DNA of 64,000 bases from Microbacterium marinilacus (GTDB taxonomy: Bacteria > Actinomycetota > Actinomycetes > Actinomycetales > Microbacteriaceae), in contig NZ_JAIJZW010000002.1 of assembly GCF_019753765.1 (NCBI RefSeq), positions 1 to 64,000 of the forward strand, given 5' to 3'. A program made the translations under genes and the position numbers. The notes beneath the pieces were generated by a model that was given only the letters and a program-made list of their open reading frames with translations, had not been told where the DNA came from and did not search any database. This document shows, in pieces, positions 33,967 through 43,074 of this stretch. Positions within the stretch are counted from its first letter, which is position 1, and each line of letters opens with the position of its first letter.

Positions 33967-35395
33967 TGCCGAAGAACTTCTTCATCCGCGGCAGGCGACG
34001 GATCAACAGCTGGTCCAGGGCGAAGATGACGATCAGGGACAGTCCGAACAGCGGCAGGAAGATCCCCAGGCCGAGCATGACGACCACGAGCAGCCAATTT
34101 CCCCAGACCGGCAGCTTCGCGCGGGGTGCGGCCATGCCGGATGCGGTGCCGCGCCTGGTCCACCACATGATCGGCGCGGAGACGCACATGAACATCACGG
34201 CCAGGCAGAACAGGGTCGACAGGATCGTGTTCACCACGCCGAGGCGGCGTCCCTCGTGGACGGCGATGCCCTGTGAGACGACCTGCGCGGCGATGCTGTA
34301 GTCGTCGTACCCGTACGTCCCGACGATGTCGCCGCTGTACTGGTCGACGTGGATGGTGCGTTCGAGGCTCACCTCGGACTCGGCGGGGTTGCCGTTGTCG
34401 TTCCACTGGCTCGACATGACGCTGAACACACCGGTGTCCCCGTCGGGGTAGATGATCGAATACGGTTCGGGCGCCCCCTCGGCGCGCGCCGCGGCGACGG
34501 CGTCATCGATCGAGATCCGAACCGTGCCGGTGCTCTCGCTCGTGCCGGTCGGGCCGTTACCGATCGCCCAACCGGCTTCCGCGTTGGTGCCGCTGGTGCT
34601 CTCGATGAGGTCATCGATCGTGGATTCCGCACCCGGGTCCTGCCCCCATAGCGAAGAGCCGTTGCCGGCCGCGACCTGCTGCGCCACGGAGCCCCAGACG
34701 CCCGTCCAGGGAAGGCCGGAGACGACGAGCATGAGAATGCCCAGGCCGACGGGCAGGCCCACGATCGCGTGCCATCCGCGCAGGCGTGCCCCCTTGACGC
34801 CCTTCGCCTGTGCCGCCTTGCGGGGCCGGCGCCCGAGGAAGAAGATGATGAACCCGGTGATAGTGAGCACGATCGCCCAGCTGCCGCCGAGCTCGACGAT
34901 GCGGTCTCCGATGCCCTCTTCGCCGATCAGCAGGTCGCCGTGGATGCGTTCGGCCCAGTCCGAGATCAGCTGATCCGCGGTCAGCTCCCCGGTCACCGTT
35001 GCCGTGTACGGGTCGACGTAGACGTTCGCGTTGACGCCATCCTCACGGCCGGTCACGAACACCGTCGCCCGGTCCCCGGTCTGGTCCACCACGGACAGGA
35101 TGGGGCGGTCGGGGAACGCCTCGCGGACAGCCTCCTCCTGCACGGACAGCTCCTGCCGCTCCGCTCCCTCGGGTGCGGTGACGGTGAGGACTCCCGGATG
35201 GGTGAAAGCGTCGACCTCCGCGCGGAACATGTAGGTCATCCCTGTCACCGCCAGCACGAACAGCACCGGGATGACGATCAGAGAACCATAGAAGTGCCAG
35301 CGCCAGAACGCCCCGAACCAGTTCGTCTTTCGTCGTTTCGGCGACGGGGCCGCGACGGGGGGAGTGTCAGCGGTCTCTGTCTGGACAGCGGTCAT
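33959..35395 (-). CDS. PepSY-associated membrane protein (PiuB-like)
   Basis: A 478-residue protein of the PepSY_TM family: an N-terminal helix (LIVIPVLFVLAVTGMTYMF), an extracellular PepSY-type domain (residues about 65-160), two helices near 170 and 215, a second extracellular region and two or three C-terminal helices with MFMCVSAPIMWWTRRG. Family members with this layout, such as PiuB-like proteins, are linked to metallophore-metal reduction at the membrane. ATG 35395 has GAGG 7 bases upstream. First gene of the importer 3 operon; the BlaI-like box at 35443 lies 48 bp upstream. Reductive metal release is inferred. Confidence 0.85.
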   Translation of the reverse strand: MTAVQTETADTPPVAAPSPKRRKTNWFGAFWRWHFYGSLIVIPVLFVLAVTGMTYMFRAEVDAFTHPGVLTVTAPEGAERQELSVQEEAVREAFPDRPILSVVDQTGDRATVFVTGREDGVNANVYVDPYTATVTGELTADQLISDWAERIHGDLLIGEEGIGDRIVELGGSWAIVLTITGFIIFFLGRRPRKAAQAKGVKGARLRGWHAIVGLPVGLGILMLVVSGLPWTGVWGSVAQQVAAGNGSSLWGQDPGAESTIDDLIESTSGTNAEAGWAIGNGPTGTSESTGTVRISIDDAVAAARAEGAPEPYSIIYPDGDTGVFSVMSSQWNDNGNPAESEVSLERTIHVDQYSGDIVGTYGYDDYSIAAQVVSQGIAVHEGRRLGVVNTILSTLFCLAVMFMCVSAPIMWWTRRGTASGMAAPRAKLPVWGNWLLVVVMLGLGIFLPLFGLSLIVIFALDQLLIRRLPRMKKFFGSV

Positions 35396-35442
35396 CAGCG
35401 GGCCTCTCAAAAGCGGGTACGGCGAGCAGAAACGAAATAACT

Positions 35443-35455
35443 CTACATATTGTAG
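35443..35455. promoter_or_regulatory. BlaI/CopY-type operator between importer 3 operon and DUF5134 gene
   Basis: CTACATATTGTAG, continued by TAGTA on the right, lies between divergent starts at 35395 and 35468. It is only 12 bp from the plus-strand start codon, which implies it overlaps the promoter or a leaderless transcript. Confidence 0.75.
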
Positions 35456-35467
35456 TAGTAAGCTGGT

Positions 35468-36082
35468 GTGGTGATCGCATCGCCCTGGGACATCATCCTC
35501 ACCGTCGTCTTCCTCGCCACCGGTCTCATCTGCATCGGAGACCTCATCGCACGCCGCGCCCGACGTACGCCAGGCGTCGAGGGGCTCGCCGATGAGGAGC
35601 TGATCGACATCAACCACGCGGTGATGAGCGCCGCGATGATCTTGATGACCTGGGTTGCCGTGCTGGATGCGGTGACGTGGGCGCAGATCGCCCTGTTCGC
35701 GATCTTCGCCCTCGCCCTCATCCCCGGCTTCCGCCGCGCCCACGGACTCCCGCACCGCGTGGACCTCGCCGGGCACATCGCCCTCAACGCCGCGATGATC
35801 TGGATGCTCGCAGCCATGCCGCTGCTCATGGCAGGAATGGACATGGCCGGCGACGAAGGGTCAGCGCATGCCGGCCACCACGGCGGTGGTGAGGAAATGG
35901 GGCTGATGGCGACCCCCGCCTGGGCCGATGCCGTCAACGCGACCTTCGTCATCGTCTGCGCCGTAGGCGCGGCGTGGTGGCTGTACCGAGCCGTCGTGAC
36001 CAAGGGTCACCGCCTGCACGCCTTCTGCCACGCGCTGATGGCGGCAGGCATGGGGGCCATGCTCTGGCTCATGAACCTCTGA
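35468..36082 (+). CDS. DUF5134 membrane protein, Met/His-rich
   Basis: A 204-residue protein with six or so helices. Repeated His-Met patterns are seen: INHAVMSAAMILM near residue 50, GHIALNAAMIWMLAAMPLLM near 102 with MDMAGDEGSAHAGHHGGGEE after it, and HAFCHALMAAGMGAMLW at the end. Such clusters in membrane helices suggest copper binding; a second DUF5134 gene lies at 43394 in the copper operon. Two GTG codons (35468, 35471) compete for the start and no RBS is visible, consistent with a leaderless message directly after the BlaI-like box. Confidence 0.78.
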   Translation: MVIASPWDIILTVVFLATGLICIGDLIARRARRTPGVEGLADEELIDINHAVMSAAMILMTWVAVLDAVTWAQIALFAIFALALIPGFRRAHGLPHRVDLAGHIALNAAMIWMLAAMPLLMAGMDMAGDEGSAHAGHHGGGEEMGLMATPAWADAVNATFVIVCAVGAAWWLYRAVVTKGHRLHAFCHALMAAGMGAMLWLMNL

Positions 36083-36106
36083 CCCACGCGCGCGTCCCGT
36101 TGACGT

Positions 36107-37141
36107 TCAGATGTCCAGCTCGAGCACCGGGGTGAGGGACCGGGAGCAGCACACGTTGATGTGCGAGTTCGTCGAATGCTCCTCGGCGCTTTGCGTATCG
36201 TCCCGATGGTCCGGCACGCCCGAGATGACCCTGGTCACGCACGAGCCGCAGTAGCCCTGACCGCATGAGCGGTAGGTGTCGTAGCCGTGCCGCTCCAGAA
36301 CATCCGCGATCGACTCGTCGGGTGTCACCGCCATCCTCTCGCCCGTCGATGCGGCGATCGCGGTGAACGGCGAGGAGTCGCCTGATGGGGTCGGGCTTGC
36401 GGGTGTGAACCGTTCACTGCGGAACTGCTCCGGGCGCCACCCCGCTTCGAGCGCACGGTCCCGGGCCAGAGTGACGAAACCCTCCGGACCGCAGGCATAC
36501 ACCGCACCGCCCTCCTCGGGCTGGGTGAGGCCCGTCGGCGCGAAGGAGCGGAACGAGTCGCCGAGGCTGCTGTCGTGGACGACCAGCTGATCCCGATAGG
36601 GCGCGGACTCCAGGTGACGACGCAGTGGGAGCGCGGGTGCGGAGCGCGCATACGCATGAAACTCGAAGTCCGCGCCGGAACGATGAAGATGCGCCGCCAT
36701 CGACACCAGCGGGGTGACCCCCACCCCTGCCGCCAGCAGAACGACGCGCCCGGCCGGCTCAACCATGCCGAACGTGTCCCTCGGGAGAGAGATCTGCACG
36801 GTATCGCCCTCCCGGATGCTGTCGTGCACCGCGATCGAGCCTCCGCGACCGGCCGGCTCGCGCTGCACGCAGATCACGTAGGAGCCCGCACTCCGCTCCA
36901 CGTCGACTAGCGAGTACTGCCGGACAACGCCCGGGCCGATGTGCAGGTCGACGTGCGCGCCCGGCGTGAACGGCCCCAGAAGCGCGTCATCGGCGGCGAG
37001 CAGCTCCAGCAGCACGGCGCGATCGGACACGGCCTCTTTCCGCGCCACGCGCACGAGCCTCTGCCCTGTAGCTGGCCCAGCCGGTCTCGGGGCGGGAGCT
37101 TTCGCGGTGGAGCGTCGAGAGCGGAAGAGGGAGGGAGCCAC
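36107..37141 (-). CDS. PDR/VanB-type oxidoreductase (FMN/NAD domain with 2Fe-2S ferredoxin)
   Basis: A 344-residue electron-transfer protein of the phthalate dioxygenase reductase group. Order: flavin domain with RQYSLVDVERSAG near residue 93, NAD-binding domain with LLAAGVGVTPLVSMAAHL near 155 and ACGPEGFV near 235, then a plant-type ferredoxin domain with SCGQGYCGSCVTRV and a later CCSR supplying the fourth Cys. No oxygenase partner gene is nearby, so it may instead reduce Cu(II) or Fe(III) chelates, perhaps with the PepSY protein. Divergent from blaI with a BlaI-like box between. Confidence 0.85.
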   Translation of the reverse strand: MAPSLFRSRRSTAKAPAPRPAGPATGQRLVRVARKEAVSDRAVLLELLAADDALLGPFTPGAHVDLHIGPGVVRQYSLVDVERSAGSYVICVQREPAGRGGSIAVHDSIREGDTVQISLPRDTFGMVEPAGRVVLLAAGVGVTPLVSMAAHLHRSGADFEFHAYARSAPALPLRRHLESAPYRDQLVVHDSSLGDSFRSFAPTGLTQPEEGGAVYACGPEGFVTLARDRALEAGWRPEQFRSERFTPASPTPSGDSSPFTAIAASTGERMAVTPDESIADVLERHGYDTYRSCGQGYCGSCVTRVISGVPDHRDDTQSAEEHSTNSHINVCCSRSLTPVLELDI

Positions 37142-37188
37142 GGGCGGAGATCCTCGCGATGGGAGCGGGCAGAACGCCCAAAAGTCTA

Positions 37189-37201
37189 CGACATCATGTA
37201 G
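37189..37201. promoter_or_regulatory. BlaI/CopY-type operator upstream of blaI
   Basis: CGACATCATGTAG, with CTA directly to its left, is a slightly degenerate copy of the box. It lies 38 bp before the blaI start and 48 bp from the divergent reductase start, fitting autoregulation. Confidence 0.7.
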
Positions 37202-37238
37202 ATTTGATAGCGACTAGACTGAGTGCCGGAGGTGCCAG

Positions 37239-37622
37239 ATGGCGGGAGAGCGTACGCGCGAACGAGGCGAACTCGAGGGCGAGGTCATGCGCATCCTCTG
37301 GGACGCCTCGGAGCCCTTGAGTGCGCGCGACATTCAGGCGGTGTTCACCGGTCACGTCCCGGCCTACACGACGTTGATGACCGCGCTGGAACGCTTGCAG
37401 AAGAAGGGCGACGTCGTTCGCTCCGGTGACTCCCCGCGAAAGGTCCGCTTCCATGCCGCTCGATCCGGCGACGAACACGTCGGACGGTCGATGATGACCG
37501 CCCTCGACGGAGCCGGCGACCGGCAGGCCGCACTGCTGCAGTTCGCGGGAAACCTCGCCGACGAGGACCTGGATCTGCTCCGCAGCGCGATCACCGGCAA
37601 GACGTCCCGCAAGCGCAGGTGA
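37239..37622 (+). CDS. BlaI/MecI/CopY-family repressor
   Basis: A 127-residue winged-helix repressor. Residues 1-75 carry the BlaI DNA-binding domain (RGELEGEVMRILWDASEPLS, then PAYTTLMTALERLQKKGDV with the recognition helix); the C-terminal half is the dimerisation helix region. It has no CxC copper motif of CopY, so signal input probably comes from the M56 protease 4 bp downstream. The sixfold TACA-TGTA box across the island is the natural target of this protein, since it is the only BlaI-type gene in the window. Confidence 0.9.
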   Translation: MAGERTRERGELEGEVMRILWDASEPLSARDIQAVFTGHVPAYTTLMTALERLQKKGDVVRSGDSPRKVRFHAARSGDEHVGRSMMTALDGAGDRQAALLQFAGNLADEDLDLLRSAITGKTSRKRR

Positions 37623-37626
37623 GCAG

Positions 37627-38433
37627 GTGATCGTCACCGGCTCCTTCCTCGCCGCCGCCGCGCTGGTCCTGCTGCTCGCGCCTCTCGTGCTGACCGCCGG
37701 GCGATGGCAGGTGCGCCATCCGCGTACCGCACTGACCCTCTGGTTCCTCGCGTTCTTCGCCGGCATCGGGCTTGCGGGAGCCTCCGCGACCACGGCCCTG
37801 CTGTGCTGCGTCGAGGTCGGAGAGGTACACGCGCCGGCCGAGGGCATGCTCTTGACGGTCGTGGGCTGGCTGAGCCTCGGCGTGCTCGCGGCGGTGATCG
37901 CCTTCGTCTCCGCCTCCGCGGAACCTCTTGCTGACTCCTGGCGCGAGGCCGTCGGTCGCTTCGCACCGGTCGCCGTCTCCCGCGAGAAGTCGGACGGGGT
38001 GACCCTCGTGTGGTTCGACTCGGATGAGCCGACCGCATGCGCCGTGCCCTCTAAGGACCCGGAGATCTTCCTGTCGACGGCCCTCACAAAGCTGTTGAGC
38101 AAGCCGCAGCTGCGCGCGGTGATCGAGCACGAGCGTGCCCATCTGCGTCAGCATCATGGGTGGGCGGTCCGAATCGCGGAGATCAACGCCCTCTGTGTCC
38201 CCCGCCGATTCCCCGCCGGACGGGCGCTCAAACGCGCCACGCTTCTGCTGATCGAGCTCATCGCGGACGACGCCGCGGCCCGGCGGGCCGGCGCCGTCCA
38301 CCTCGCCAACGCCCTGGCGACCATGGGGCGTGTGACAGCCGACCCAGGACTGGAGCTTCGCGCTGACCGGCTCACCCTCCGCCGGTGGAAGACACCGAAA
38401 AAGAGGCGCGCCACCGCCCTCGCACACGCCTGA
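37627..38433 (+). CDS. M56-family membrane metalloprotease (BlaR/MecR-like)
   Basis: A 268-residue protein: N-terminal helices (residues about 5-30, 35-60, 75-100), then a cytoplasmic zinc protease domain with HERAH in VIEHERAHLRQHHGWAVR near 165 and the third ligand Glu in LIELIADDAAARRAGA near 212. There is no penicillin-sensor domain. Members paired with BlaI cleave the repressor to induce genes. A CC pair in the periplasmic loop (TTALLCCVEVGEVHAP) could sense copper or redox; this is inference. Forms a two-gene operon with blaI. Confidence 0.86.
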   Translation: MIVTGSFLAAAALVLLLAPLVLTAGRWQVRHPRTALTLWFLAFFAGIGLAGASATTALLCCVEVGEVHAPAEGMLLTVVGWLSLGVLAAVIAFVSASAEPLADSWREAVGRFAPVAVSREKSDGVTLVWFDSDEPTACAVPSKDPEIFLSTALTKLLSKPQLRAVIEHERAHLRQHHGWAVRIAEINALCVPRRFPAGRALKRATLLLIELIADDAAARRAGAVHLANALATMGRVTADPGLELRADRLTLRRWKTPKKRRATALAHA

Positions 38434-38460
38434 CCTCGCTCGCACCGACGACCCCGTCTA

Positions 38461-38473
38461 CGACACGATGTAG
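38461..38473. promoter_or_regulatory. BlaI/CopY-type operator before the copper operon
   Basis: CGACACGATGTAG, with CTA to its left and AGTTAAGG to its right, is the most degenerate copy. It lies 38 bp before the copper chaperone start codon. Confidence 0.65.
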
Positions 38474-38510
38474 AGTTAAGGAGAGTTGTTCGGCGTCAAG
38501 AGGAGTGGTC

Positions 38511-38738
38511 ATGGCCGAGTTCGAGTTCTGGGTGAACGGGATGACCTGCGAGCACTGCGAACGTGCGGTCACCGCCGAGCTGTCCGCCGTGTCGGGCATC
38601 GTCGATGTCCAGGTCGACGCCGCCTCTGGCCGTGTCCAGGTGACCCACGAGACGCCGCTCGAACAGGCAGCGGTGGAGTCGGCCGTCCAGGACGCCGGCT
38701 ATACCGTGCGGGCGTGGCCCGCCGCGACGAATGTCTGA
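38511..38738 (+). CDS. CopZ-like heavy-metal-associated copper chaperone
   Basis: A 75-residue HMA-domain protein with the copper site GMTCEHCERAV at residues 10-20. It would carry Cu(I) in the cytoplasm to the P1B-ATPase encoded two genes downstream, whose own N-terminal HMA domain is GMTCAACAGRV. AGGAG lies 6 bases before the ATG. It overlaps the next start by 8 bp. First gene of an operon running to 43269. Confidence 0.9.
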   Translation: MAEFEFWVNGMTCEHCERAVTAELSAVSGIVDVQVDAASGRVQVTHETPLEQAAVESAVQDAGYTVRAWPAATNV

Positions 38739-40803
38739 CACCGGCGCACCCCACGCTTCCGCCGCAACTCTCGTACCTGCCACCGACCCTCGCGTCCGTA
38801 AGCCATTGGCCGCGGTGGCCGCGGTCCTTGTCACGGTAACCGTCGCGGTTCTCGTGATCTTCCCGGTTGTCGTTGCCGTCGTACTCGGCGACGAACCCTA
38901 CGAACGTTTGCATGTCGGTTACCCGGGCGTCGATGTCGCCGTTGCCACCACCGCGCTGTTGTCGGGTGCTCATCTCGCCACGCTGGTGACCAGCGGTGCC
39001 CTGGTTCACTTGCTGTTCTTGCGCGATGCGCCTGCCCGTCGGGCACGGTATCTCTCGGACGGATTCGAGATCTCCGTGCTCCGTATCGCCTCCGGGGCGT
39101 GGGGATTGTTTGCCGGAGCTCTAGTGGTCTTCGAGGCACTCGACTCCAACGGCACCCCGCTAGAGCGACTGGCGACTCCCGGCGCTCTGCCGTACCTCTG
39201 GGAAGCGAGCTACGCACCCAAAGCGTGGACCATCAGCTTCCTGGCGGCGTTGATCGTCTTCTTCGTCTCGTTCTTCGCGGAACGCTGGACGGGACTGCTG
39301 ATCCCGCTGTGGGCGACCGCGATCGCCGTGCTCGCCCCCGTCGTCTCCGGTCAGGTGCTCGTGGGGCCCGATCACGACTTCGGCAGCGACGCGGCGATCT
39401 TCCAGACCATCGCCGTGAACGCCTTCCTTGGCGCGATCGCCGTCGCGGCCCTGCGCGTGCTCTCCGGGAGACTCGTCTCGCCCGTGACGCTGCGGCGACT
39501 GTTTCGGATTGGCGCCGTCGGGCTCCCTGTCATCGTGATCACCGATGTCATCATCGCCGTGTTCAAACTCGCCGGTGGCGACATCACCTCCTCGTTGACC
39601 GGGTGGCTCATCCTCGCCGGGTTCGTCTTCTTGGCGATCCTCGCCGGGGCGTTCGTGACCGCCGTGATGCTCGCGCGGCGCGGGGTGCTGCGGGCGGGGA
39701 ACCTCACCGGGCTACTCTCGCTCTCTGCGGTGGCGGTGGTGGGATGGACCGGGGTGGGTGTCGCGATGACCCGGCAGCCGCCGCCGCAGTACTTCGTGCC
39801 GACCAGCATCGAGCAGGTCTTCATGGGCTTTGAAGTGCCCGATGCCCCGACGCTCACGGTGCTGTTCGGGCAGTGGCGTCCCAATCTCCTCTTCCTCGGC
39901 ATCGCCGCAGCGGCGGTCACGGTCTACCTGATCGCGGTGCGCACGCTACGGCGTCGGGGAGACCGGTGGCCGCTCGGTCGGACGGCTGCGTGGATCTGCG
40001 GGTGGACGGTCGTGGTCGTCGCCACCAGTTCCGGGTTTGGGAAGTACTCCGCCCCGGACTTCGGGGTGCACATGATCGTGCACATGTCGCTGAACATGCT
40101 CGCCCCCGGCCTCCTCGTCCTCGGCGGCGTCGTCACGCTGCTGCTGCGCGCGAGCCGCTCCGACCGGAACAAGCCCGCAGGCCTGCACGATTGGATCACC
40201 TGGGTGCTGCACTGGCGGGTGCTGCAGTTCCTCTACAACCCGCTGACCGTCTTCATCATCTTCATCGGCTCGTACTACGGCCTGTACCTCACCGGCCTCT
40301 TCGGCGACTACATGCGGTTCCACTGGGCGCACCAGCTCATGAACGTACACTTCCTCATCGTCGGGTACCTGTACTACAGCCTGATTATCGGCGTCGACCG
40401 GCCCCCGCGGCCCCTGCCGCACATCGGCAAGCTGGGGTACGTGCTGGCGGCGATGCCGTTCCACGCGTTCTTCGGGGTGATCCTGATGACCAGCCCGGTC
40501 ATCATCGCCGAGACTTTCTACCGCTACCTCGACCTGCCGTGGGCCGACCTGCAGGCCCAGCAGTACCTCGGCGGGGGAGTGGCCTGGGCGGGCGGGGAGA
40601 TCCCGCTGATGATCGTCATCGTCGCACTCGCCATCCAGTGGAGCAGGCAGGACGCCACAGATGCCCGCCGCAAGGACCGGCACATCGACACCGGCCGCGA
40701 CGACGAATACGACGCCTACAACCAGATGCTCCAGCGCCTCGCCGACCGGGACGCCGCCCGCCCCGGCCCCCGGCCAGCCGTCCGAGAGGAAACACGACCA
40801 TGA
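38731..40803 (+). CDS. CopD-CtaG fusion, copper import / cytochrome oxidase assembly protein
   Basis: A 690-residue polytopic protein. The N-terminal half (residues about 20-330) has eight or more helices of the CopD type; the C-terminal half matches caa3_CtaG, with GVHMIVHMSLNMLAPGLLVLG near 455, HWAHQLMNVHFLIVGYLYYS near 540 and MPFHAFFGVILM near 580, His-Met motifs suited to copper. Fusions of this type (Rv0102-like in mycobacteria) are linked to copper supply for respiratory oxidases. Coupled to its neighbours by overlaps. Supports copper acquisition rather than pure efflux for this operon. Confidence 0.87.
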   Translation: MSDTGAPHASAATLVPATDPRVRKPLAAVAAVLVTVTVAVLVIFPVVVAVVLGDEPYERLHVGYPGVDVAVATTALLSGAHLATLVTSGALVHLLFLRDAPARRARYLSDGFEISVLRIASGAWGLFAGALVVFEALDSNGTPLERLATPGALPYLWEASYAPKAWTISFLAALIVFFVSFFAERWTGLLIPLWATAIAVLAPVVSGQVLVGPDHDFGSDAAIFQTIAVNAFLGAIAVAALRVLSGRLVSPVTLRRLFRIGAVGLPVIVITDVIIAVFKLAGGDITSSLTGWLILAGFVFLAILAGAFVTAVMLARRGVLRAGNLTGLLSLSAVAVVGWTGVGVAMTRQPPPQYFVPTSIEQVFMGFEVPDAPTLTVLFGQWRPNLLFLGIAAAAVTVYLIAVRTLRRRGDRWPLGRTAAWICGWTVVVVATSSGFGKYSAPDFGVHMIVHMSLNMLAPGLLVLGGVVTLLLRASRSDRNKPAGLHDWITWVLHWRVLQFLYNPLTVFIIFIGSYYGLYLTGLFGDYMRFHWAHQLMNVHFLIVGYLYYSLIIGVDRPPRPLPHIGKLGYVLAAMPFHAFFGVILMTSPVIIAETFYRYLDLPWADLQAQQYLGGGVAWAGGEIPLMIVIVALAIQWSRQDATDARRKDRHIDTGRDDEYDAYNQMLQRLADRDAARPGPRPAVREETRP

Positions 40804-43052
40804 CGACGACGGACACTGCCCCAGCGGTGCTCGCACCCGTGGAGCTCGACATCTCCGGGATGACCTGCGCCGCGTGCGCCGGACGCGTCGAGCGCGCACT
40901 GGGCAAGCTCGACGGCGTGACAGCGAGCGTCAACTATGCCACCGAACGCGCCATCGTCACAGGTCTTCCGGACAGCGAGGTGGACACGGCGATCCGTCAG
41001 GTCGAGAACGCCGGATACGGTGCGCACCTGCGCGACGGCAGCGACGACGCCTGGTCTGCGCGCGCCACCGAGGTGCGGATCTCCTCTCTGCGCCGCCGGT
41101 TGGCGGTCTCGGCTCTGCTGACGGTCCCTCTCATGGACATCACCATCGTCCTCGCCCTCGTCCCCGGGTGGCGGTTCCCCGGCTGGGAATGGGTGTGCGT
41201 GCTGATGGCGCTGCCGATCGTCACCTGGGCGGCGTGGCCGTTTCACCGGGCCACGCTCCGCAACCTCCGTCACGGCGCGGTCAGCATGGACACCCTTGTC
41301 TCCCTCGGCATCGCCGCCTCGTTCGGGTGGGCGATACTCACCCTGCTGCTGGGGTTCGGCACCACGGAAGCCGCCGGCTACTGGCTCGGGTTCGGCGTCA
41401 CCCCCGCAGGTGCGGACTCGATCTATCTCGACGTCGCCGCCGGCATGACGACGTTCCAGCTCGCCGGCCGCTACTTCGAGACCCGCTCCCGTCGTAAAGC
41501 CGGCGACGTGCTTGGGGCGCTGAACGCTCTCGCCGCCACCCACGTCCGGGTCGTCCGCGACGGCGTTGAGACGATCGAGCCTGCAACGGCGCTGCGGATC
41601 GGCGACATTTTCGTCGTCCTCCCGGGGGAGACCATCCCCGCTGACGGCACTGTCCGTGCGGGCACAGCCGCGGTCGATGCGAGCATGATGACCGGCGAGC
41701 CCGTCCCCGTCCCGGTCGGCCCCGGTGCATCGGTGACCGGCGGCACGATCAGCACCGACGGCCGGCTCGAAGTGACCACCACCTCGGTCGGCGCGAACAC
41801 GCAACTGGCGCAGATGGCGGCCCTCACCGAACTGGCACAAGCACGCAAAGCGCGCGTGCAGAACCTCGTCGACCGCATCGTCACCTGGTTCGTGCCCGCC
41901 GTCATCACCCTCGCCGTGATCGTCACTGTCGCCTGGACGCTCACCGGAACCCCGTTCGCGCAGGCATTCGGCATCGGGATCAGCGTCCTCATCATCGCCT
42001 GCCCCTGCGCCTTGGGCCTGGCAACCCCTACCGCGCTCATGGTCGGCATCGGGAGGGCTGCGACCCTCGGTATCCTCATCAAGGGCCATGACGCCCTTGA
42101 AGCCTCCGGCACCATCACCACCGTGGTCCTCGACAAGACCGGCACCCTCACTACCGGACGCATGACCGTCGAGACCGCGACCGCCTTCGACATCCCCGAG
42201 CACGAGCTCTGGCGCCTCGCTGCCTCCGTCGAGCGGGGCTCCGAGCATGCGATCGCCCGCGCGATTCAGGACGCTGCCCGCAGTCACATCACCGACCTCC
42301 ATCCGCTCAAGGAGTTCACCGCGCTCCCCGGCCTCGGCGCCACCGCCCGCATCGCCGGCAGCACCCTCCTCGTCGGCAACACCGACCTGATCCGCGAGCA
42401 CGGCATCGACCTCACCCCCGCCACCACCGCACTCGCAGACGCCCACGAACAGGGGCACACGGTCGCGCTCGTCGCCCGCGACGGGCACCTGATCGGCCTG
42501 CTCGCCCTCGCCGACACCATCAAACCCGGCGCCGCCGACGCCATCAGCGCGCTCCACGCCCAGAACCTCACCACCGTGCTCCTCACCGGGGACAGCCTCG
42601 CTGCCGGCGCCCGCATCGCCGCCGAGCTCGGCATAGAACGCGTCCACGCCGGCGTTGCCCCCGCGCAGAAAGCCGACGTCGTCCGCGAGCTCCAAGCAGC
42701 AGGGGAGAAGGTCGCGATGGTTGGCGACGGCATCAACGACGCCGTCGCCCTCGCCACTGCCGACCTCGGGCTCGCGCTCGTCTCCGGCACCGACATCGCC
42801 CTCAAAGCCGCCGACATCATCCTCGTCCGCGACGACCTCCACGTCATCCCCGACGCGATCACGATCTCCCGCAAGACCCTCCGCACGATCCGCACCAACC
42901 TCGGCTGGGCCTTCGGATACAACATCGCCGCGATCCCCATCGCCGCAGCCGGCCTACTCAACCCCCTCATCGCCGCGGCCGCGATGTCCCTGTCCTCCGT
43001 CCTCGTCGTCTACAACAGCCTCCGCATCCAACGCGTGCGCAGCACCCGGTAA
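40800..43052 (+). CDS. Copper-transporting P1B-type ATPase
   Basis: A 750-residue Cu(I) ATPase. HMA domain with GMTCAACAGRV at residues about 20-30; TGEP actuator motif; CPC ion site in IIACPCALGLATPTA near 403; DKTGTLT; GDGINDAVAL near 645; and membrane motifs YNIAAIP and MSLSSVLVVYN, typical of Cu+ pumps. The nucleotide-domain HP motif reads SEHAIARAI instead of SEHP, a variant I associate with mycobacterial CtpA/CtpB-type pumps. ATG 40800 overlaps the CtaG stop. With CtaG next door, delivery of copper to secreted or respiratory cuproenzymes is as likely as detoxification. Confidence 0.92.
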   Translation: MTTTDTAPAVLAPVELDISGMTCAACAGRVERALGKLDGVTASVNYATERAIVTGLPDSEVDTAIRQVENAGYGAHLRDGSDDAWSARATEVRISSLRRRLAVSALLTVPLMDITIVLALVPGWRFPGWEWVCVLMALPIVTWAAWPFHRATLRNLRHGAVSMDTLVSLGIAASFGWAILTLLLGFGTTEAAGYWLGFGVTPAGADSIYLDVAAGMTTFQLAGRYFETRSRRKAGDVLGALNALAATHVRVVRDGVETIEPATALRIGDIFVVLPGETIPADGTVRAGTAAVDASMMTGEPVPVPVGPGASVTGGTISTDGRLEVTTTSVGANTQLAQMAALTELAQARKARVQNLVDRIVTWFVPAVITLAVIVTVAWTLTGTPFAQAFGIGISVLIIACPCALGLATPTALMVGIGRAATLGILIKGHDALEASGTITTVVLDKTGTLTTGRMTVETATAFDIPEHELWRLAASVERGSEHAIARAIQDAARSHITDLHPLKEFTALPGLGATARIAGSTLLVGNTDLIREHGIDLTPATTALADAHEQGHTVALVARDGHLIGLLALADTIKPGAADAISALHAQNLTTVLLTGDSLAAGARIAAELGIERVHAGVAPAQKADVVRELQAAGEKVAMVGDGINDAVALATADLGLALVSGTDIALKAADIILVRDDLHVIPDAITISRKTLRTIRTNLGWAFGYNIAAIPIAAAGLLNPLIAAAAMSLSSVLVVYNSLRIQRVRSTR

Positions 43053-43074
43053 AGCGGTCGAAGTCGAGAGGTGG

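Noticed and set aside
37239..38433. Beta-lactam resistance regulators blaI-blaR1
   Set aside because: The M56 protein has no penicillin-binding sensor domain, no beta-lactamase is present, and all boxes are at metal genes.
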